From assembly GCA_964399625.1 (NCBI GenBank), contig CAYNSB010000023.1, positions 1 through 55,443 on the forward strand: DNA of 55,443 nucleotides. The letters are read 5' to 3'. Below, one piece after another: positions 8,375 through 16,577 of this stretch. The stretch is from CAYNSB01 sp964399625. Its GTDB lineage: Bacteria; Planctomycetota; Phycisphaerae; Phycisphaerales; UBA1924. The position numbers and the translations under genes are program-made. Position 1 is the first letter of the stretch. Every line of letters starts with the position of its first letter. The notes beneath the pieces are model-generated. The model saw only the letters and a program-made list of their open reading frames with translations. It did no database searches and had not been told where the DNA came from.

Positions 8375-9076
8375 ATGGGATCGATCGTGAACTCTCGGAA
8401 CGTGATGATCGGCGCGTGGGCGCTCGTGGGCATGACGGGCATCGCGATGGCGCGCGGGCCGGTCGAGACCTGCCCCAACTGCGGGCACACGTTCTCTCAT
8501 CGCAGCGCGTCGCGGGCCGAGGGCGATCGCGGGGGCAACCACGCCCCTCGCCGGGCGCGCTCGATCGAGCTGGGCGACGGCGCGGGCGTTCACCTCTTCC
8601 GCGCGGCGCCCGGCGGGCACGGATTCACCTTTGTGACGCCGCGCGCGGGCGAAGGCGTCCGGGCCCGCGGCGATGCGCCCCGAGCCCACGTGCGGATCAT
8701 CGGCCCCGACGGGCACGTGAAGAGCCTGCGCCTGCCGTCCCCCGGCGCGGAAGGTCACGCGGGCCCCCGCGTGTTCTTCCATTCTCAGGGCGGCGGAGCG
8801 GCCGGCGGACACGGGCGATCCTCGGGCGGGCAGGTCCGGCTGTTCGCCCCGGATGGAGGCGCGACGGAACGGCGCTCGCCGCGCATCCACGAGGACGGAG
8901 GACATTTCAAGATCGAGATCGCGCCCGAGCATCGGGGCCCGGGCGGGCGGCGCTCGCAGGCGGCGCCCGAGGGTTCCGGGGCGGACGAGCCCGGGGCGCA
9001 GTGGAAGGAAGTTCCCGTGCGGGTGGAGCCCGCGATGCAGTCCGGTGCGGAGCGGCGCCGGGGTGGGGCGGTCTGA
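8375..9076 (+). CDS. Secreted protein with an N-terminal CPxCGH motif, function unknown
   Basis: A 233-residue protein third in the sigma-factor operon. It has a good AGGAGA Shine-Dalgarno before ATG 8375. Residues 1-26 form a probable signal peptide (VMIGAWALVGMTGIAMA). Immediately after the likely cleavage site comes ETCPNCGHTFSH, a CxxC with nearby His residues that could bind metal or be redox-active. The rest is rich in Gly, Arg, His and Pro with low complexity; a weak repeat is VRIIGPDGHVKSLRLP and VRLFAPDG. I recognise no family. The context suggests an envelope protein controlled by, or sensed by, the neighbouring sigma/anti-sigma pair. Confidence 0.75.
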   Translation: MGSIVNSRNVMIGAWALVGMTGIAMARGPVETCPNCGHTFSHRSASRAEGDRGGNHAPRRARSIELGDGAGVHLFRAAPGGHGFTFVTPRAGEGVRARGDAPRAHVRIIGPDGHVKSLRLPSPGAEGHAGPRVFFHSQGGGAAGGHGRSSGGQVRLFAPDGGATERRSPRIHEDGGHFKIEIAPEHRGPGGRRSQAAPEGSGADEPGAQWKEVPVRVEPAMQSGAERRRGGAV

Positions 9077-9154
9077 CGCGGGTGCGTCGGCCGCGCGAAG
9101 TTCTTCATCAATCGCCCGCGCCCAGCGGGGTGCGGGCCGTCAGGAGTACGAGTC

Positions 9155-10240
9155 ATGATGTGGGGATCACGGAAGGATTCGAGTCGGTTGTCGTGGCGCG
9201 TGGCGCCGTTGGCGTTGGCGTTGTCGGCGGGCGTGGCGCTCGCCCAGCAGGGGGCGGCGCAGGGCAAATCCAAGGACGACTTTGAGAAGCCGCTCGCGCG
9301 CGCCCAGGGCGGGCAGGGCGGCAGCTTCTCGGGCATGTACTTCTCGCAGCAGGACGGCTCGAGTCGGTACGAGCTCTCGATCGGCAACGACGGCGAGATG
9401 ACCGCCAAGGTCAATGGCGAAGAAGTCCCCGCCGATCGCATCAAGAAGAGCGACGGCAAGGTCGAGATCGTTGACAAGAACGGCAAGACGATCGCGACGT
9501 TCAACGTGAGCGTGGGCAAGGGCGCCCGCAACGCGTGGGGATTGGGTCGCTCCGGCGGCGGTCGCCTGTTCACCCAGCCCGCGCCCGAGGCCCCGCAGAT
9601 GGAGTGGACCCCGCCCAAGGTGATGATGGGCATCACGATGGGCGAGCCCGGCGATGAGCTGCGCAAGTTCCTGGGCCTCAAGGACAACGAGGCCGTGCTC
9701 GTCGATCGCGTGGTGGAAGGCCTCCCGGCGGACAAGGCCGGGATCCGCCCGCAGGACGTCATCGTGGAGTTCGATGGCGTGAGCCCGATCAGCGAGGGCA
9801 AGATCCGCGACATTCTCAAGAGCAAGAGCGCGGGCGACAAGTTGGACGCCGTCGTGCTCCGCAAGGGCGAGCGCAAGACCATCCACCTCGAGCTGCAGAA
9901 GTACGACCAGGAGCGCCTGGGCAATGCCGTGGCGTTGGACCAGGACGAGCTGCCCAACGTGGGCAAGCCCAAGGCGATCACGAAGCTCGGCCCGCGCATC
10001 CGCGAGCAATGGGATCCCGAGGACTTCCAGAAGCTGCAGGACGATTTCAATCGCGCTTTCAAAGGCCTGGACGGACAGGTGAACGTGTGGGGCGTGGACC
10101 CCGACGGCAAGTTCAAGGGATTCATGGTGCCGCAGGACAACGCGAAGCTGGACAAGCTCGCCGAGCAGCTCGCGCGCCTGTCGCAGAAGCTCGACGAACT
10201 CCAGGCGAAGGTGGACAAGCTCGATTCGCGCAAGCCGTGA
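9155..10240 (+). CDS. Periplasmic PDZ-domain protein
   Basis: A 361-residue exported protein, last gene of the sigma-factor operon. Residues 1-30 are a signal peptide (LAPLALALSAGVALAQ type). Residues about 60-125 form a beta-rich region with the segment ELSIGNDGEMTAKVNGEEV. A PDZ domain covers about 155-250: MMGITMG at its start, VEGLPADKAGIRPQDVIVEF (the GxxxGD-like turn) and KLDAVVLRKGERKTIHLEL. The C-terminus is a coiled coil (KLDKLAEQLARLSQKLDEL). There is no protease domain, so it probably binds protein C-termini as a sensor or chaperone. AGGAG lies about 12 nt before ATG 9155, and a terminator follows 70 bp after the stop. Confidence 0.88.
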   Translation: MMWGSRKDSSRLSWRVAPLALALSAGVALAQQGAAQGKSKDDFEKPLARAQGGQGGSFSGMYFSQQDGSSRYELSIGNDGEMTAKVNGEEVPADRIKKSDGKVEIVDKNGKTIATFNVSVGKGARNAWGLGRSGGGRLFTQPAPEAPQMEWTPPKVMMGITMGEPGDELRKFLGLKDNEAVLVDRVVEGLPADKAGIRPQDVIVEFDGVSPISEGKIRDILKSKSAGDKLDAVVLRKGERKTIHLELQKYDQERLGNAVALDQDELPNVGKPKAITKLGPRIREQWDPEDFQKLQDDFNRAFKGLDGQVNVWGVDPDGKFKGFMVPQDNAKLDKLAEQLARLSQKLDELQAKVDKLDSRKP

Positions 10241-10308
10241 CGGAAAGTGCGATTCGGATGAAACCCGTTCCCCGCGCCGCGGTATAGGAACGGAACACAG
10301 TCTCCGCT

Positions 10309-10352
10309 ACCGGCCGCGTCTGGAGCGTCTCCGACGCGGTCGGTTTATTTTT
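10309..10352 (+). terminator. Rho-independent terminator of the sigma-factor operon
   Basis: The arm ACCGGCCGCGTC (10309-10320) pairs with GACGCGGTCGGT (10333-10344) over 12 bp. The 12-nt loop contains GGAG/CTCC, which can extend the hairpin. TTATTTTT follows. It lies 70 bp after the PDZ gene. Confidence 0.85.
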
Positions 10353-10383
10353 CGACCGCGCGGGCTTTCCAGCATCGTGCTCG

Positions 10384-11505
10384 TCAGTCGTCGCCGAAGC
10401 CCACGCCCAGGCGTCGCGCCGCCGCCACGAGCGGCTCGTCGGGCATGACGCGCCGCTGGCGCTGGGCGGGCTCTCGCAGGTCGATGTCCGTGGTGCGCCC
10501 CTGGCGCCACGCGACCATGCGGTTGCGCGCCCCCGCGTGCACGAGCTCCATCGCGTGGTGCCCCAAGCGCGTCGCGAGGATCCGATCGCTCGCCACGGGC
10601 GACCCGCCCCGCTGCACGTGCCCGAGCACGACGTGGCGCGTCTCCACGCCCGTCCGGCGCTCGAGCTCCACGGCGATCAGCCTCGACACGCCGCCCAGGC
10701 GGATGGGGTCCGGCGCCGCGGGATCGACGCGCGAGATGACCACGCCCCCGTCGCGCGGACGCGCGCCCTCCGCCACGCACAGCACGCAGTGCGTGCGGCC
10801 GCTCTCGTGCCGGCGTCGGATCAGACGCTCGAGCGACGCGTGCTCGAAGGGAATCTCGGGTATGAGGATCGCGTCGGCCCCGCCCGCGAGCCCCGCCCAC
10901 AGCGCAATCCATCCCGCGTTGCGCCCCATCACCTCCAGCACCAGCGTGCGATGGTGGCTCTGCGCGGTGGTGCGCACGCGATCGAGCGCCTCGCTCGCAA
11001 CGCCGACCGCGGACAGGAAACCGAACGTGAGGTCCGTGCCGACGATGTCGTTGTCGATCGTCTTGGGCACGCCGATGCAGTTGATGCCGTCGTGATCATG
11101 CCCGTGCTCGCGCGGATAGGCGATGGACTGCGCGCAGGTCATCGTGCCATCGCCACCGATGCACACGATCGCGTCGAGGCGCTCGCGATCGGCCACGCGG
11201 AGGCACCGCGGGGAGACGTCCTGGAAGATCCCCGCCCCATCGGCGCCCACGCCCGCGGCGTACCGCGCGGGGTTCGCCTTGTTCGAGCACCCGAGGATCG
11301 ATCCGCCCAGCGTGAGGATGTCGCGCACGTCCGTCTCGCGCAGCGGCTGCAGGCGATCCTCGATGAGGCCCAGGAACCCGTCTCGGACGCCCACGACCTC
11401 GATCCCGGAGGCGAGCGCGTCGAGGGTGACGGCGCGGATGACGGCGTTGATGCCGGGGCAGTCCCCGCCCCCCGAGAGCACGCCGATGCGCCGGGCACGC
11501 GTCAT
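10384..11505 (-). CDS. pfkA: 6-phosphofructokinase, ATP-type by GGDGT motif
   Basis: Phosphorylates fructose 6-phosphate in glycolysis. In 373 aa the sequence carries GGDCPGIN (residues 13-20), GGDGT (117-121), PKTIDND (147-153, catalytic Asp 151), VMGRNAGW and IPEIPFEH. The phosphoryl-donor positions are mixed: Gly in GGDG is the ATP-type residue, whereas Lys in PKTIDND is typical of PPi enzymes and of some actinobacterial-type ATP enzymes. ATP use is therefore likely but not certain. The ATG at 11505 has no Shine-Dalgarno and lies 5 nt after a TACCAT hexamer, suggesting a leaderless transcript. A second, PPi-like enzyme is encoded at 13820-15037. Confidence 0.93.
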   Translation of the reverse strand: MTRARRIGVLSGGGDCPGINAVIRAVTLDALASGIEVVGVRDGFLGLIEDRLQPLRETDVRDILTLGGSILGCSNKANPARYAAGVGADGAGIFQDVSPRCLRVADRERLDAIVCIGGDGTMTCAQSIAYPREHGHDHDGINCIGVPKTIDNDIVGTDLTFGFLSAVGVASEALDRVRTTAQSHHRTLVLEVMGRNAGWIALWAGLAGGADAILIPEIPFEHASLERLIRRRHESGRTHCVLCVAEGARPRDGGVVISRVDPAAPDPIRLGGVSRLIAVELERRTGVETRHVVLGHVQRGGSPVASDRILATRLGHHAMELVHAGARNRMVAWRQGRTTDIDLREPAQRQRRVMPDEPLVAAARRLGVGFGDD

Positions 11506-11510
11506 GCGCG

Positions 11511-11516
11511 ATGGTA
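11511..11516 (-). promoter_or_regulatory. Candidate -10 element of a leaderless promoter (pfkA)
   Basis: On the minus strand TACCAT is followed by CGCGC and then the ATG at 11505, so transcription would begin at or next to the start codon. No -35 element was seen. Confidence 0.45.
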
Positions 11517-11537
11517 CGGCGCGCACCCGCGTCCGCC

Positions 11538-12233
11538 TCAGGCGAAGAGCTTGGCGATGCCGAACGCGACGCCCGCCGCGATGCCGCCGATCAGCGCCGT
11601 CTGCACGGCGCCCTTGACGAGCGAAACGCCGGTGAAACGGGCCTTGACCGCGCCGAACACCAGCAGCGCCACCAGCGTCATCGCGACCGACGCGAGCACG
11701 GCCCGCGACATCTCCTTGATCAAGATGTACGGCGCCAGGGGCACCAGCCCGCCGGCGATGTACGCCAGCGCGATGGTCAGCGCGCTCCGCCCGGCCCGCC
11801 CCGCCTGGGGCGGCTCGAGCCCAAGCTCGAAGCGCATCATGAAGTCCACCCATCGCTTCTCGTCGCTGGCGATGGATTCCACCAGGGGCTCCGCCTGCCC
11901 GGGCCCGAGCCCGAACGATTCGAGGATCTCGCGCACCTCCGCCCGCTCGCGATCGGGCACCTCGCGCACCTCGCGATGCTCGCGCTCCAGTTCGGCCGCG
12001 TAGTGGTGCTCGTCGGTCTTGGCCGCGAGGTAGCCGCCCAGGCCCATCGCGATGGACCCCGCCGCGATCTCAGCCAGGCCCGCGGTCACCACCGTCGTCG
12101 TCGCGAGCACCGCGCCCGAGAGCCCCGCCGCCAGCGCGAACGGGACCGTCAGCCCATCGGACATCCCGATGACCACATCGCGCACCGACTCGCTGGCGGT
12201 GAAGTGCTTCTCGATGTGCGGCGTGCTGGGCAT
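11538..12233 (-). CDS. VIT1/CCC1-family metal transporter
   Basis: A 231-residue integral membrane protein of the vacuolar iron transporter family, which moves Fe2+ or Mn2+. Family features: SVRDVVIGMSDGLTVPFALAAGLSGA in helix 1 (conserved Asp and Ser-Asp-Gly), AGSIAMGLGGYLA in helix 2, then a long charged cytosolic segment (EREHREVREVPDRERAEV...) with many Glu that can form the cytosolic metal-binding domain, followed by three hydrophobic helices. Length and five-helix topology fit. A GGAGGGG Shine-Dalgarno precedes ATG 12233. It lies just upstream of pfkA on the same strand, but pfkA seems to have its own promoter. Confidence 0.9.
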   Translation of the reverse strand: MPSTPHIEKHFTASESVRDVVIGMSDGLTVPFALAAGLSGAVLATTTVVTAGLAEIAAGSIAMGLGGYLAAKTDEHHYAAELEREHREVREVPDRERAEVREILESFGLGPGQAEPLVESIASDEKRWVDFMMRFELGLEPPQAGRAGRSALTIALAYIAGGLVPLAPYILIKEMSRAVLASVAMTLVALLVFGAVKARFTGVSLVKGAVQTALIGGIAAGVAFGIAKLFA

Positions 12234-12266
12234 CGGCCCCTCCCGGGGCGGCGAGGGCGCCCGCGA

Positions 12267-12500
12267 TCACTTGGGCTCGGCAGGAGCCTGGGGCTCGCTC
12301 GTCTGCGAGGCCGTCTGCGACGTCTGACCGTCCGTGCTCGCCGCGGGCGTCTGGTTCTGCTGCGACGGGCGGTAGTCCGCCGTGGGCGCCGCGCCGCCGT
12401 CGAGCGTGCGCCAGAAGGCCGTCGAGTCCTTGCACCCGCCCAGGCCCGCGATCAGCACCGCCGCCACGCCCAAAGCCATGCGTCCATGCATCTTCTTCAT
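12267..12500 (-). CDS. Small lipoprotein, function unknown
   Basis: A 77-residue protein starting MKKMHGRMALGVAAVLIAGLGGC, a clear lipoprotein signal with lipobox LGGC. The mature part is a low-complexity Gln/Thr/Ser/Pro tail (QTSQTASQTSEPQAPAEP), so it probably acts as a disordered membrane-tethered peptide. There is no Shine-Dalgarno; ATG 12500 lies 6 nt after a TAGGCT hexamer, so it may be leaderless. No family is recognised. Confidence 0.75.
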   Translation of the reverse strand: MKKMHGRMALGVAAVLIAGLGGCKDSTAFWRTLDGGAAPTADYRPSQQNQTPAASTDGQTSQTASQTSEPQAPAEPK

Positions 12501-12506
12501 GCGCCA

Positions 12507-12512
12507 AGCCTA
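12507..12512 (-). promoter_or_regulatory. Candidate -10 element of a leaderless promoter (small lipoprotein)
   Basis: Minus strand TAGGCT, then TGGCGC, then ATG 12500. Spacing and layout match the other leaderless candidates in the window; the -35 region is weak. Confidence 0.45.
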
Positions 12513-12522
12513 GCCGAGCCGC

Positions 12523-13356
12523 TCACCACGGGCGATATCCCTCGGGCTCGTAGTCGTGGTCATCCCAGCGATTGATGTCCGTGATGACCTCGGCTGGCAC
12601 GAAGACCGCGTGTCCATCGAAGAACATGCCGTTGCACCCGCGCCCGTGACGGTTGGGCGCGACGCGCTGCAGGTTCTGCGGGGAGGTCGGGTCCTCGCCC
12701 GTCACGTTCTCGCCGTGGTGCATGTCGTAGTACTGCGCCAGCAGCCAGTCTGTCACGCTCGACTGGTACCACGCCCGCGAGTGCACCTGGTCCTTGTCGT
12801 CCGTGAAGCACGCGAGGTAGAGCGCATCGGCGGGGCGCGGGATGCGCGTCAGGCGCGACGGACGCTTGGAGACGTCGTTGATCCCCCCGGGCTGCCCGTT
12901 CCGCGCCGGATGGCGGAACGAGATCCCGTTGTTCACGTAGTGGATGTTGTGCCGGTCCTCGCGACGGGCGGGGTCGCGGTAGTACGGCGCGATCGCGTAG
13001 ATGTCGTTGAGCCCGCCCTTGAACGAGTTCGAGGTCGGCGCGTCGGCCGTCGCACGCGGGTCTAGGTACGGACGGAACACGTACGCCCACGCCGGCGGCT
13101 GCTTGTAGGTGGGCGTGCCCGGCGGGCTGTTGAACCCCGACTCCCGTGGGACGTACTCGCGGTTGTCGCCCGCGTACATCTGCATCGCCAGACCGATCTG
13201 CCGCTGGTTGGAGAGGCAGCGCGCCGCGCGAGCCGAGTCCCGCGCGCCACGCAGCGAGGGCAGCAGGATGCCGATAAGGATCGCGATGATGGCGATGACC
13301 ACCAGCAGCTCGATGAGCGTGAAGGCACGGCGGGCGTTGATCGATCGGCGAGGCAT
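12523..13356 (-). CDS. Prepilin-like protein with type II/IV N-terminal methylation motif
   Basis: A 277-residue pseudopilin-like protein. The N-terminus RRAFTLIELLVVIAIIAIL is the prepilin peptidase site followed by the hydrophobic assembly helix, then PSLRGARDSARAARCLSNQRQIGLAMQMYAGDN. The C-terminal GRGCNGMFFDGHAVFVP corresponds to the 'H-x9-DG' region of the planctomycete DUF1559-like pseudopilin group. Such proteins are abundant in planctomycetes and their exact roles are mostly unknown. The start at 13356 places 11 residues before the FTLIE motif, which is normal. It is transcribed divergently from the small membrane protein at 13486. Confidence 0.88.
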   Translation of the reverse strand: MPRRSINARRAFTLIELLVVIAIIAILIGILLPSLRGARDSARAARCLSNQRQIGLAMQMYAGDNREYVPRESGFNSPPGTPTYKQPPAWAYVFRPYLDPRATADAPTSNSFKGGLNDIYAIAPYYRDPARREDRHNIHYVNNGISFRHPARNGQPGGINDVSKRPSRLTRIPRPADALYLACFTDDKDQVHSRAWYQSSVTDWLLAQYYDMHHGENVTGEDPTSPQNLQRVAPNRHGRGCNGMFFDGHAVFVPAEVITDINRWDDHDYEPEGYRPW

Positions 13357-13485
13357 GCGGCGTCGGGCACCTGTCCGCTTGGTCGAGCCAGACTACCCCA
13401 ACGTACCATGGCGTTCCAGCGCGAAATGCCATCCATGAGCACTCCGCGCGACGATGGACGGGTCCCCTTCGCCCCGGAGGACACA

Positions 13486-13749
13486 ATGAAGATCACCGTG
13501 CCCAAAGTCTTCGCCATCGTCACGCTCGCCGCGCTCGTGGGAGGGGCGATGGGCGGGGTCTTTGGCTACGCGCAGGGCCTGAACGCGCCCCAGAACCTGG
13601 GGGCCGGTCCGGTCTCTCCCCAGGAGGCGTCCGTGCGTGGGGCGTGGCAGGGAAGCGAGGTGGGCATCATCCTCGGCGGGGGGCTGGGCGTGTTCTCCGT
13701 GTGCGCCTCGCTCGCCTCGGGCTGGATCGGAGCCCGGCGCGGTTCGTGA
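13486..13749 (+). CDS. Small membrane protein, unknown function
   Basis: An 87-residue protein starting MKITVPKVFAIVTLAALVGGAMGGVFGYAQG, with a second hydrophobic stretch near the C-terminus (VGIILGGGLGVFSVCASLASG). Two Gly-rich membrane helices are likely. The start at 13486 was chosen because GGAGG lies 5 nt upstream; a longer frame from 13408 would add 26 poor residues. TACCAT at 13404-13409 is a plausible -10 element. It lies 70 bp before the PPi-type phosphofructokinase on the same strand, but no functional link is evident. Confidence 0.7.
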   Translation: MKITVPKVFAIVTLAALVGGAMGGVFGYAQGLNAPQNLGAGPVSPQEASVRGAWQGSEVGIILGGGLGVFSVCASLASGWIGARRGS

Positions 13750-13819
13750 GCGCTCCGCGGGGGCGAGTCGAACCGACCGGACACGCCGCTACCATCGGCC
13801 CGTTCTTCCGGAGGTTCCC

Positions 13820-15037
13820 ATGTCCCCCAGCGATCTCCCCCGCGGCAACGCCGCGATCGGCCAGTCCGGCGGTCCTACCGCCGTCATCAACCAGTCCCTC
13901 GTCGGGGCCGTCGAACAGCTCAGGCTCTTCAAGCGCGTCAAGAAGGTGCTGGGCATGCGCCACGGCGTCAACGGGCTCGTCAAGGACCAGCTCGTGGACC
14001 TGGGCAAGCTCTCGCCGGCGCGCCTGAACGCCATCGGCAACACGCCCTCGGCGGCCCTGGGCTCCTCGCGCGACAAGCCCGACCCCGCCTACTGCGAGCA
14101 GATCCTCGCCGCGTGCAAGAAGCACGACATTCGCTACTACTTCTACATCGGCGGCAACGACTCCTCGGACACCTGCCGCATCGTCCACCGCCTCGCCGCC
14201 GAGGCCGGGTACGACATGCGCTGCTTCCACATCCCCAAGACGGTGGACAACGACCTGATGCTGTCGGACCACACGCCGGGATACCCCTCGGCGGCGCGGT
14301 TCCAGGCCCTCGCGTTCATGTCCGACTCGCTGGACAACGCGAGCCTCCCGGGCGTGAAGATCAATGTGGTGATGGGGCGCCACGCGGGCTTCCTCACCGC
14401 CGCCGCGGCGCTGGCGCGGGGCGAGGGCAAGGACGCGGATCGCAACGGCCCGCACCTGATCTATCTGCCCGAGGTGCCCTTCGAGTCCGATCGCTTCCTC
14501 GCCGATGTCGAGCGCGTGTACACCCGCCTGGGGCGATGCCAGATCGCGGTGAGCGAGGGCCTCCAGGACGCGCAGGGCACGCCGATGGCGACCAAGCTCG
14601 TGCAGGGCCTCGACAAGGACTCGCACGGCAACGTGCAGCTCTCGGGCGTGGGCGCGCTGGGCGATGCGCTGGCGGACCTTGTCAAGAAGAACCTCAAGAT
14701 CAACGCCAAGACGCCGCGCGTGCGTGCCGACACGTTCGGCTACCTGCAGCGGTGCTGGCCCGACCCGTCGCCGATCGACCAGAAGGAGGCGCGGGGCGCG
14801 GCGCGATTCGCCGTGCGCCTGGCGACCAAGGGCGAGCCCAGCGCCAGCGTCGCGATCGTGCGGACGAGCAACAAGCCGTACAAGAGCGCGTTCAAGCAGA
14901 TCGAGCTGTCGGACGTTGCGGCCAAGACGCGCCACATGCCCCCGGAGTTCATCGCGGGGCACAACGACGTGACGCCCGCGTTCCTCAAGTACGTGCGCCC
15001 GCTGGTGGGCCCGCTGCCCGAGATGGCCCGCCTGTGA
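13820..15037 (+). CDS. Phosphofructokinase of the PPi-dependent type (GGND variant)
   Basis: A 405-residue PFK-family enzyme, probably diphosphate-fructose-6-phosphate 1-phosphotransferase, which works reversibly with pyrophosphate. It has GQSGGPTAVINQSL (residues 14-27), IGGNDSSDT (110-118) in place of GGDGS, PKTVDND (139-145), VVMGRHAGFLTAAAAL and YLPEVPFE. An acidic residue after GGN and Lys in PKTVDND are the pyrophosphate-type signature. GGAGG lies 6 nt before ATG 13820, and TACCAT (13790-13795) is a plausible -10 element. It belongs to a different subfamily from the enzyme at 10384-11505, so this is not a recent duplication. Confidence 0.9.
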   Translation: MSPSDLPRGNAAIGQSGGPTAVINQSLVGAVEQLRLFKRVKKVLGMRHGVNGLVKDQLVDLGKLSPARLNAIGNTPSAALGSSRDKPDPAYCEQILAACKKHDIRYYFYIGGNDSSDTCRIVHRLAAEAGYDMRCFHIPKTVDNDLMLSDHTPGYPSAARFQALAFMSDSLDNASLPGVKINVVMGRHAGFLTAAAALARGEGKDADRNGPHLIYLPEVPFESDRFLADVERVYTRLGRCQIAVSEGLQDAQGTPMATKLVQGLDKDSHGNVQLSGVGALGDALADLVKKNLKINAKTPRVRADTFGYLQRCWPDPSPIDQKEARGAARFAVRLATKGEPSASVAIVRTSNKPYKSAFKQIELSDVAAKTRHMPPEFIAGHNDVTPAFLKYVRPLVGPLPEMARL

Positions 15038-15057
15038 CGTGAACGCCCGTGCCCGCA

Positions 15058-16215
15058 TCACCCGCCCGGGCGGGGGTGCGCCGCCAGGTGCTCGGCGAGG
15101 TCGGGGTCCAGGCTCGCCCACGTGATGCGCCGCGCGACCCGCGCCAGGGCCCGATGCGCCAGCGGATTCCGGTGACGCGCGAAGTTGTCCAGGCGGACGA
15201 GCGCGTGCCCGAGCCGGAGCTTGGCGCTGTAGCCGGTCTGCCCGCTCTGGAGCTCGACGGCCCCCGTGGTCGAGGCCCACTGCACCGCGTGCCGCCAGAG
15301 CTGGTAGTACACGAACGACTCCCGCGGAAGGTCGTAGTCCAGCCCGATGAACTTGTTGATCACGCGCCCGCCGAGCCGGAAGCACAGCATGAACGCGCCC
15401 ATCGCGCCGTTGTCCGCCCTTCGGAGCACGAGCGTCGACGCGCACGCCTCCCGCGTCGCCAGATGGAAGAACCGCTCGCTGAGCCGCTCGAACTTCATGC
15501 GCCCCTTCTCGTAGGTCCGCATGAACAGCGCGTACATCTCGCCGAGCGTCGCCTCGTCGGGCTGTTGCACCACGGAGCACTCCAGCGCGCACACGCGTGA
15601 CCCACGCGAAATCTTCTTGAGCAGATTGTGCCGATGCCGCGAGGCCAGCCCGCCCACGTACGCGTCGAAGCCCCCCGCGGGCAGCGAGAGGCGGGTGCTG
15701 GGAGGACTGGGGAAGGAGAAGAGGGCGCCGCGGTCGCGCAGCGGCGACAGCGCCGATATCGCCTCCTCGGGCATGTCCTTGAGCACGATCATGCTCGCCC
15801 CGCACGCCCGCCGACGCTCCTCCAGCGCGAGCATCACGTCCGGGGCGACGCTCGCCAGCTCGGTGCCGGGGCAGAGGCCGATCGTGCCCTCGTCGGCGCA
15901 CGGCGATCCGACGAACAGCGTTCGCTGGTGGCGCAGCGCGGGCACCACGCGCCCGACGGCGCGCACACACCGCGCCAGCGCCGGCGACGCCACGACGTCC
16001 ATCGGCACGTCCATCAGAAAGGTCGGGACGATCCCCACCGGCTCCGACCCGCGGTGGATCAACCCATACCCGAAGCGGAACTGCGACTCCAGCCCCGAAC
16101 GCTCGAGCAGGCGGTACCACCAGCGCCCCTCGAGCGGCTCGGGAAAGCAGCGCGCCCAGAGCGACTCGGGCACCGCGTCGGCCGAGCCAACCCACTCGAG
16201 CCTCGAACCGCTCAT
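15058..16215 (-). CDS. FemAB/GNAT-like aminoacyl or acyl transferase
   Basis: A 385-residue protein resembling the peptidoglycan-bridge FemAB / 'Acetyltransf_6' group. Its C-terminal half carries the fold: SRHRHNLLKKISRG, YALFMRTYEKGRMKFERLSERFF, GAMGAFMLCFRLGGRVINKFIGLDY and VYYQLWRHAVQWA, then QSGQTGYSAKLRLGH. Family members transfer acyl or aminoacyl groups to cell-wall or lipid-linked acceptors, but the substrate here cannot be told. The start at 16215 (MSGSRLEWVG) overlaps the upstream gene by 4 bp, so the three genes 17014-15058 form one translationally coupled operon with two small transporters. A role in modifying an envelope lipid or glycan is an inference. Confidence 0.8.
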   Translation of the reverse strand: MSGSRLEWVGSADAVPESLWARCFPEPLEGRWWYRLLERSGLESQFRFGYGLIHRGSEPVGIVPTFLMDVPMDVVASPALARCVRAVGRVVPALRHQRTLFVGSPCADEGTIGLCPGTELASVAPDVMLALEERRRACGASMIVLKDMPEEAISALSPLRDRGALFSFPSPPSTRLSLPAGGFDAYVGGLASRHRHNLLKKISRGSRVCALECSVVQQPDEATLGEMYALFMRTYEKGRMKFERLSERFFHLATREACASTLVLRRADNGAMGAFMLCFRLGGRVINKFIGLDYDLPRESFVYYQLWRHAVQWASTTGAVELQSGQTGYSAKLRLGHALVRLDNFARHRNPLAHRALARVARRITWASLDPDLAEHLAAHPRPGG

Positions 16216-16577
16216 CGGCTCACCCCCACCGCGATGACGCCCGCCGTGATGAGCAGCGCCCCGATCCACCGGCGCGTGCCCAGGGACTCGCGCAGCGAGA
16301 TCCGCGAGAGACCCAGCGTGAGCAGCAGCCCGATGCTCGACATGGGCTGGGCGACGCTCAGGTCCACCGCGCGCAGCGCCAGCGTCCAGCACGCGACGTT
16401 GAGGATGAAGAGCGCCATCCCCGCGCCGACCAGGTCCCACCGGCGAGCGCCGGCGCGGAGCAGACCCTTGAGCCCCGGCTCGCTCACATGCGCAAAGGCC
16501 TTGAACGCCACGTGCGCCAACGACTCGGCAAGGGCCGCCGCGACCACCAGCAGCAGTCCCAGCACGTGCCCATTCAT
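16212..16577 (-). CDS. Small DMT/EamA-type transporter, first of an overlapping pair
   Basis: A 121-residue protein with four hydrophobic helices in the SMR/EmrE size class: LGLLLVVAAALAESLAHVAFK, MALFILNVACWTLALRAVDLS, VAQPMSSIGLLLTLGLS and WIGALLITAGVIAVGV. The Glu in helix 1 (AALAES) occupies the place of the EmrE coupling Glu. 'LSVAQPMSSIGLLLTL' resembles the ArnE/ArnF-type pattern. It overlaps both neighbours by 4 bp. Paired small DMT proteins usually form heterodimers, so it probably works with the protein at 16574-17014. Confidence 0.82.
   Translation of the reverse strand: MNGHVLGLLLVVAAALAESLAHVAFKAFAHVSEPGLKGLLRAGARRWDLVGAGMALFILNVACWTLALRAVDLSVAQPMSSIGLLLTLGLSRISLRESLGTRRWIGALLITAGVIAVGVSR

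Noticed and set aside
13667..16195. An 842-residue minus-strand frame across the PPi-type phosphofructokinase
   Set aside because: Low-complexity Arg/Ala-rich translation with no motifs; the PFK and FemAB-like genes explain the region in other frames.
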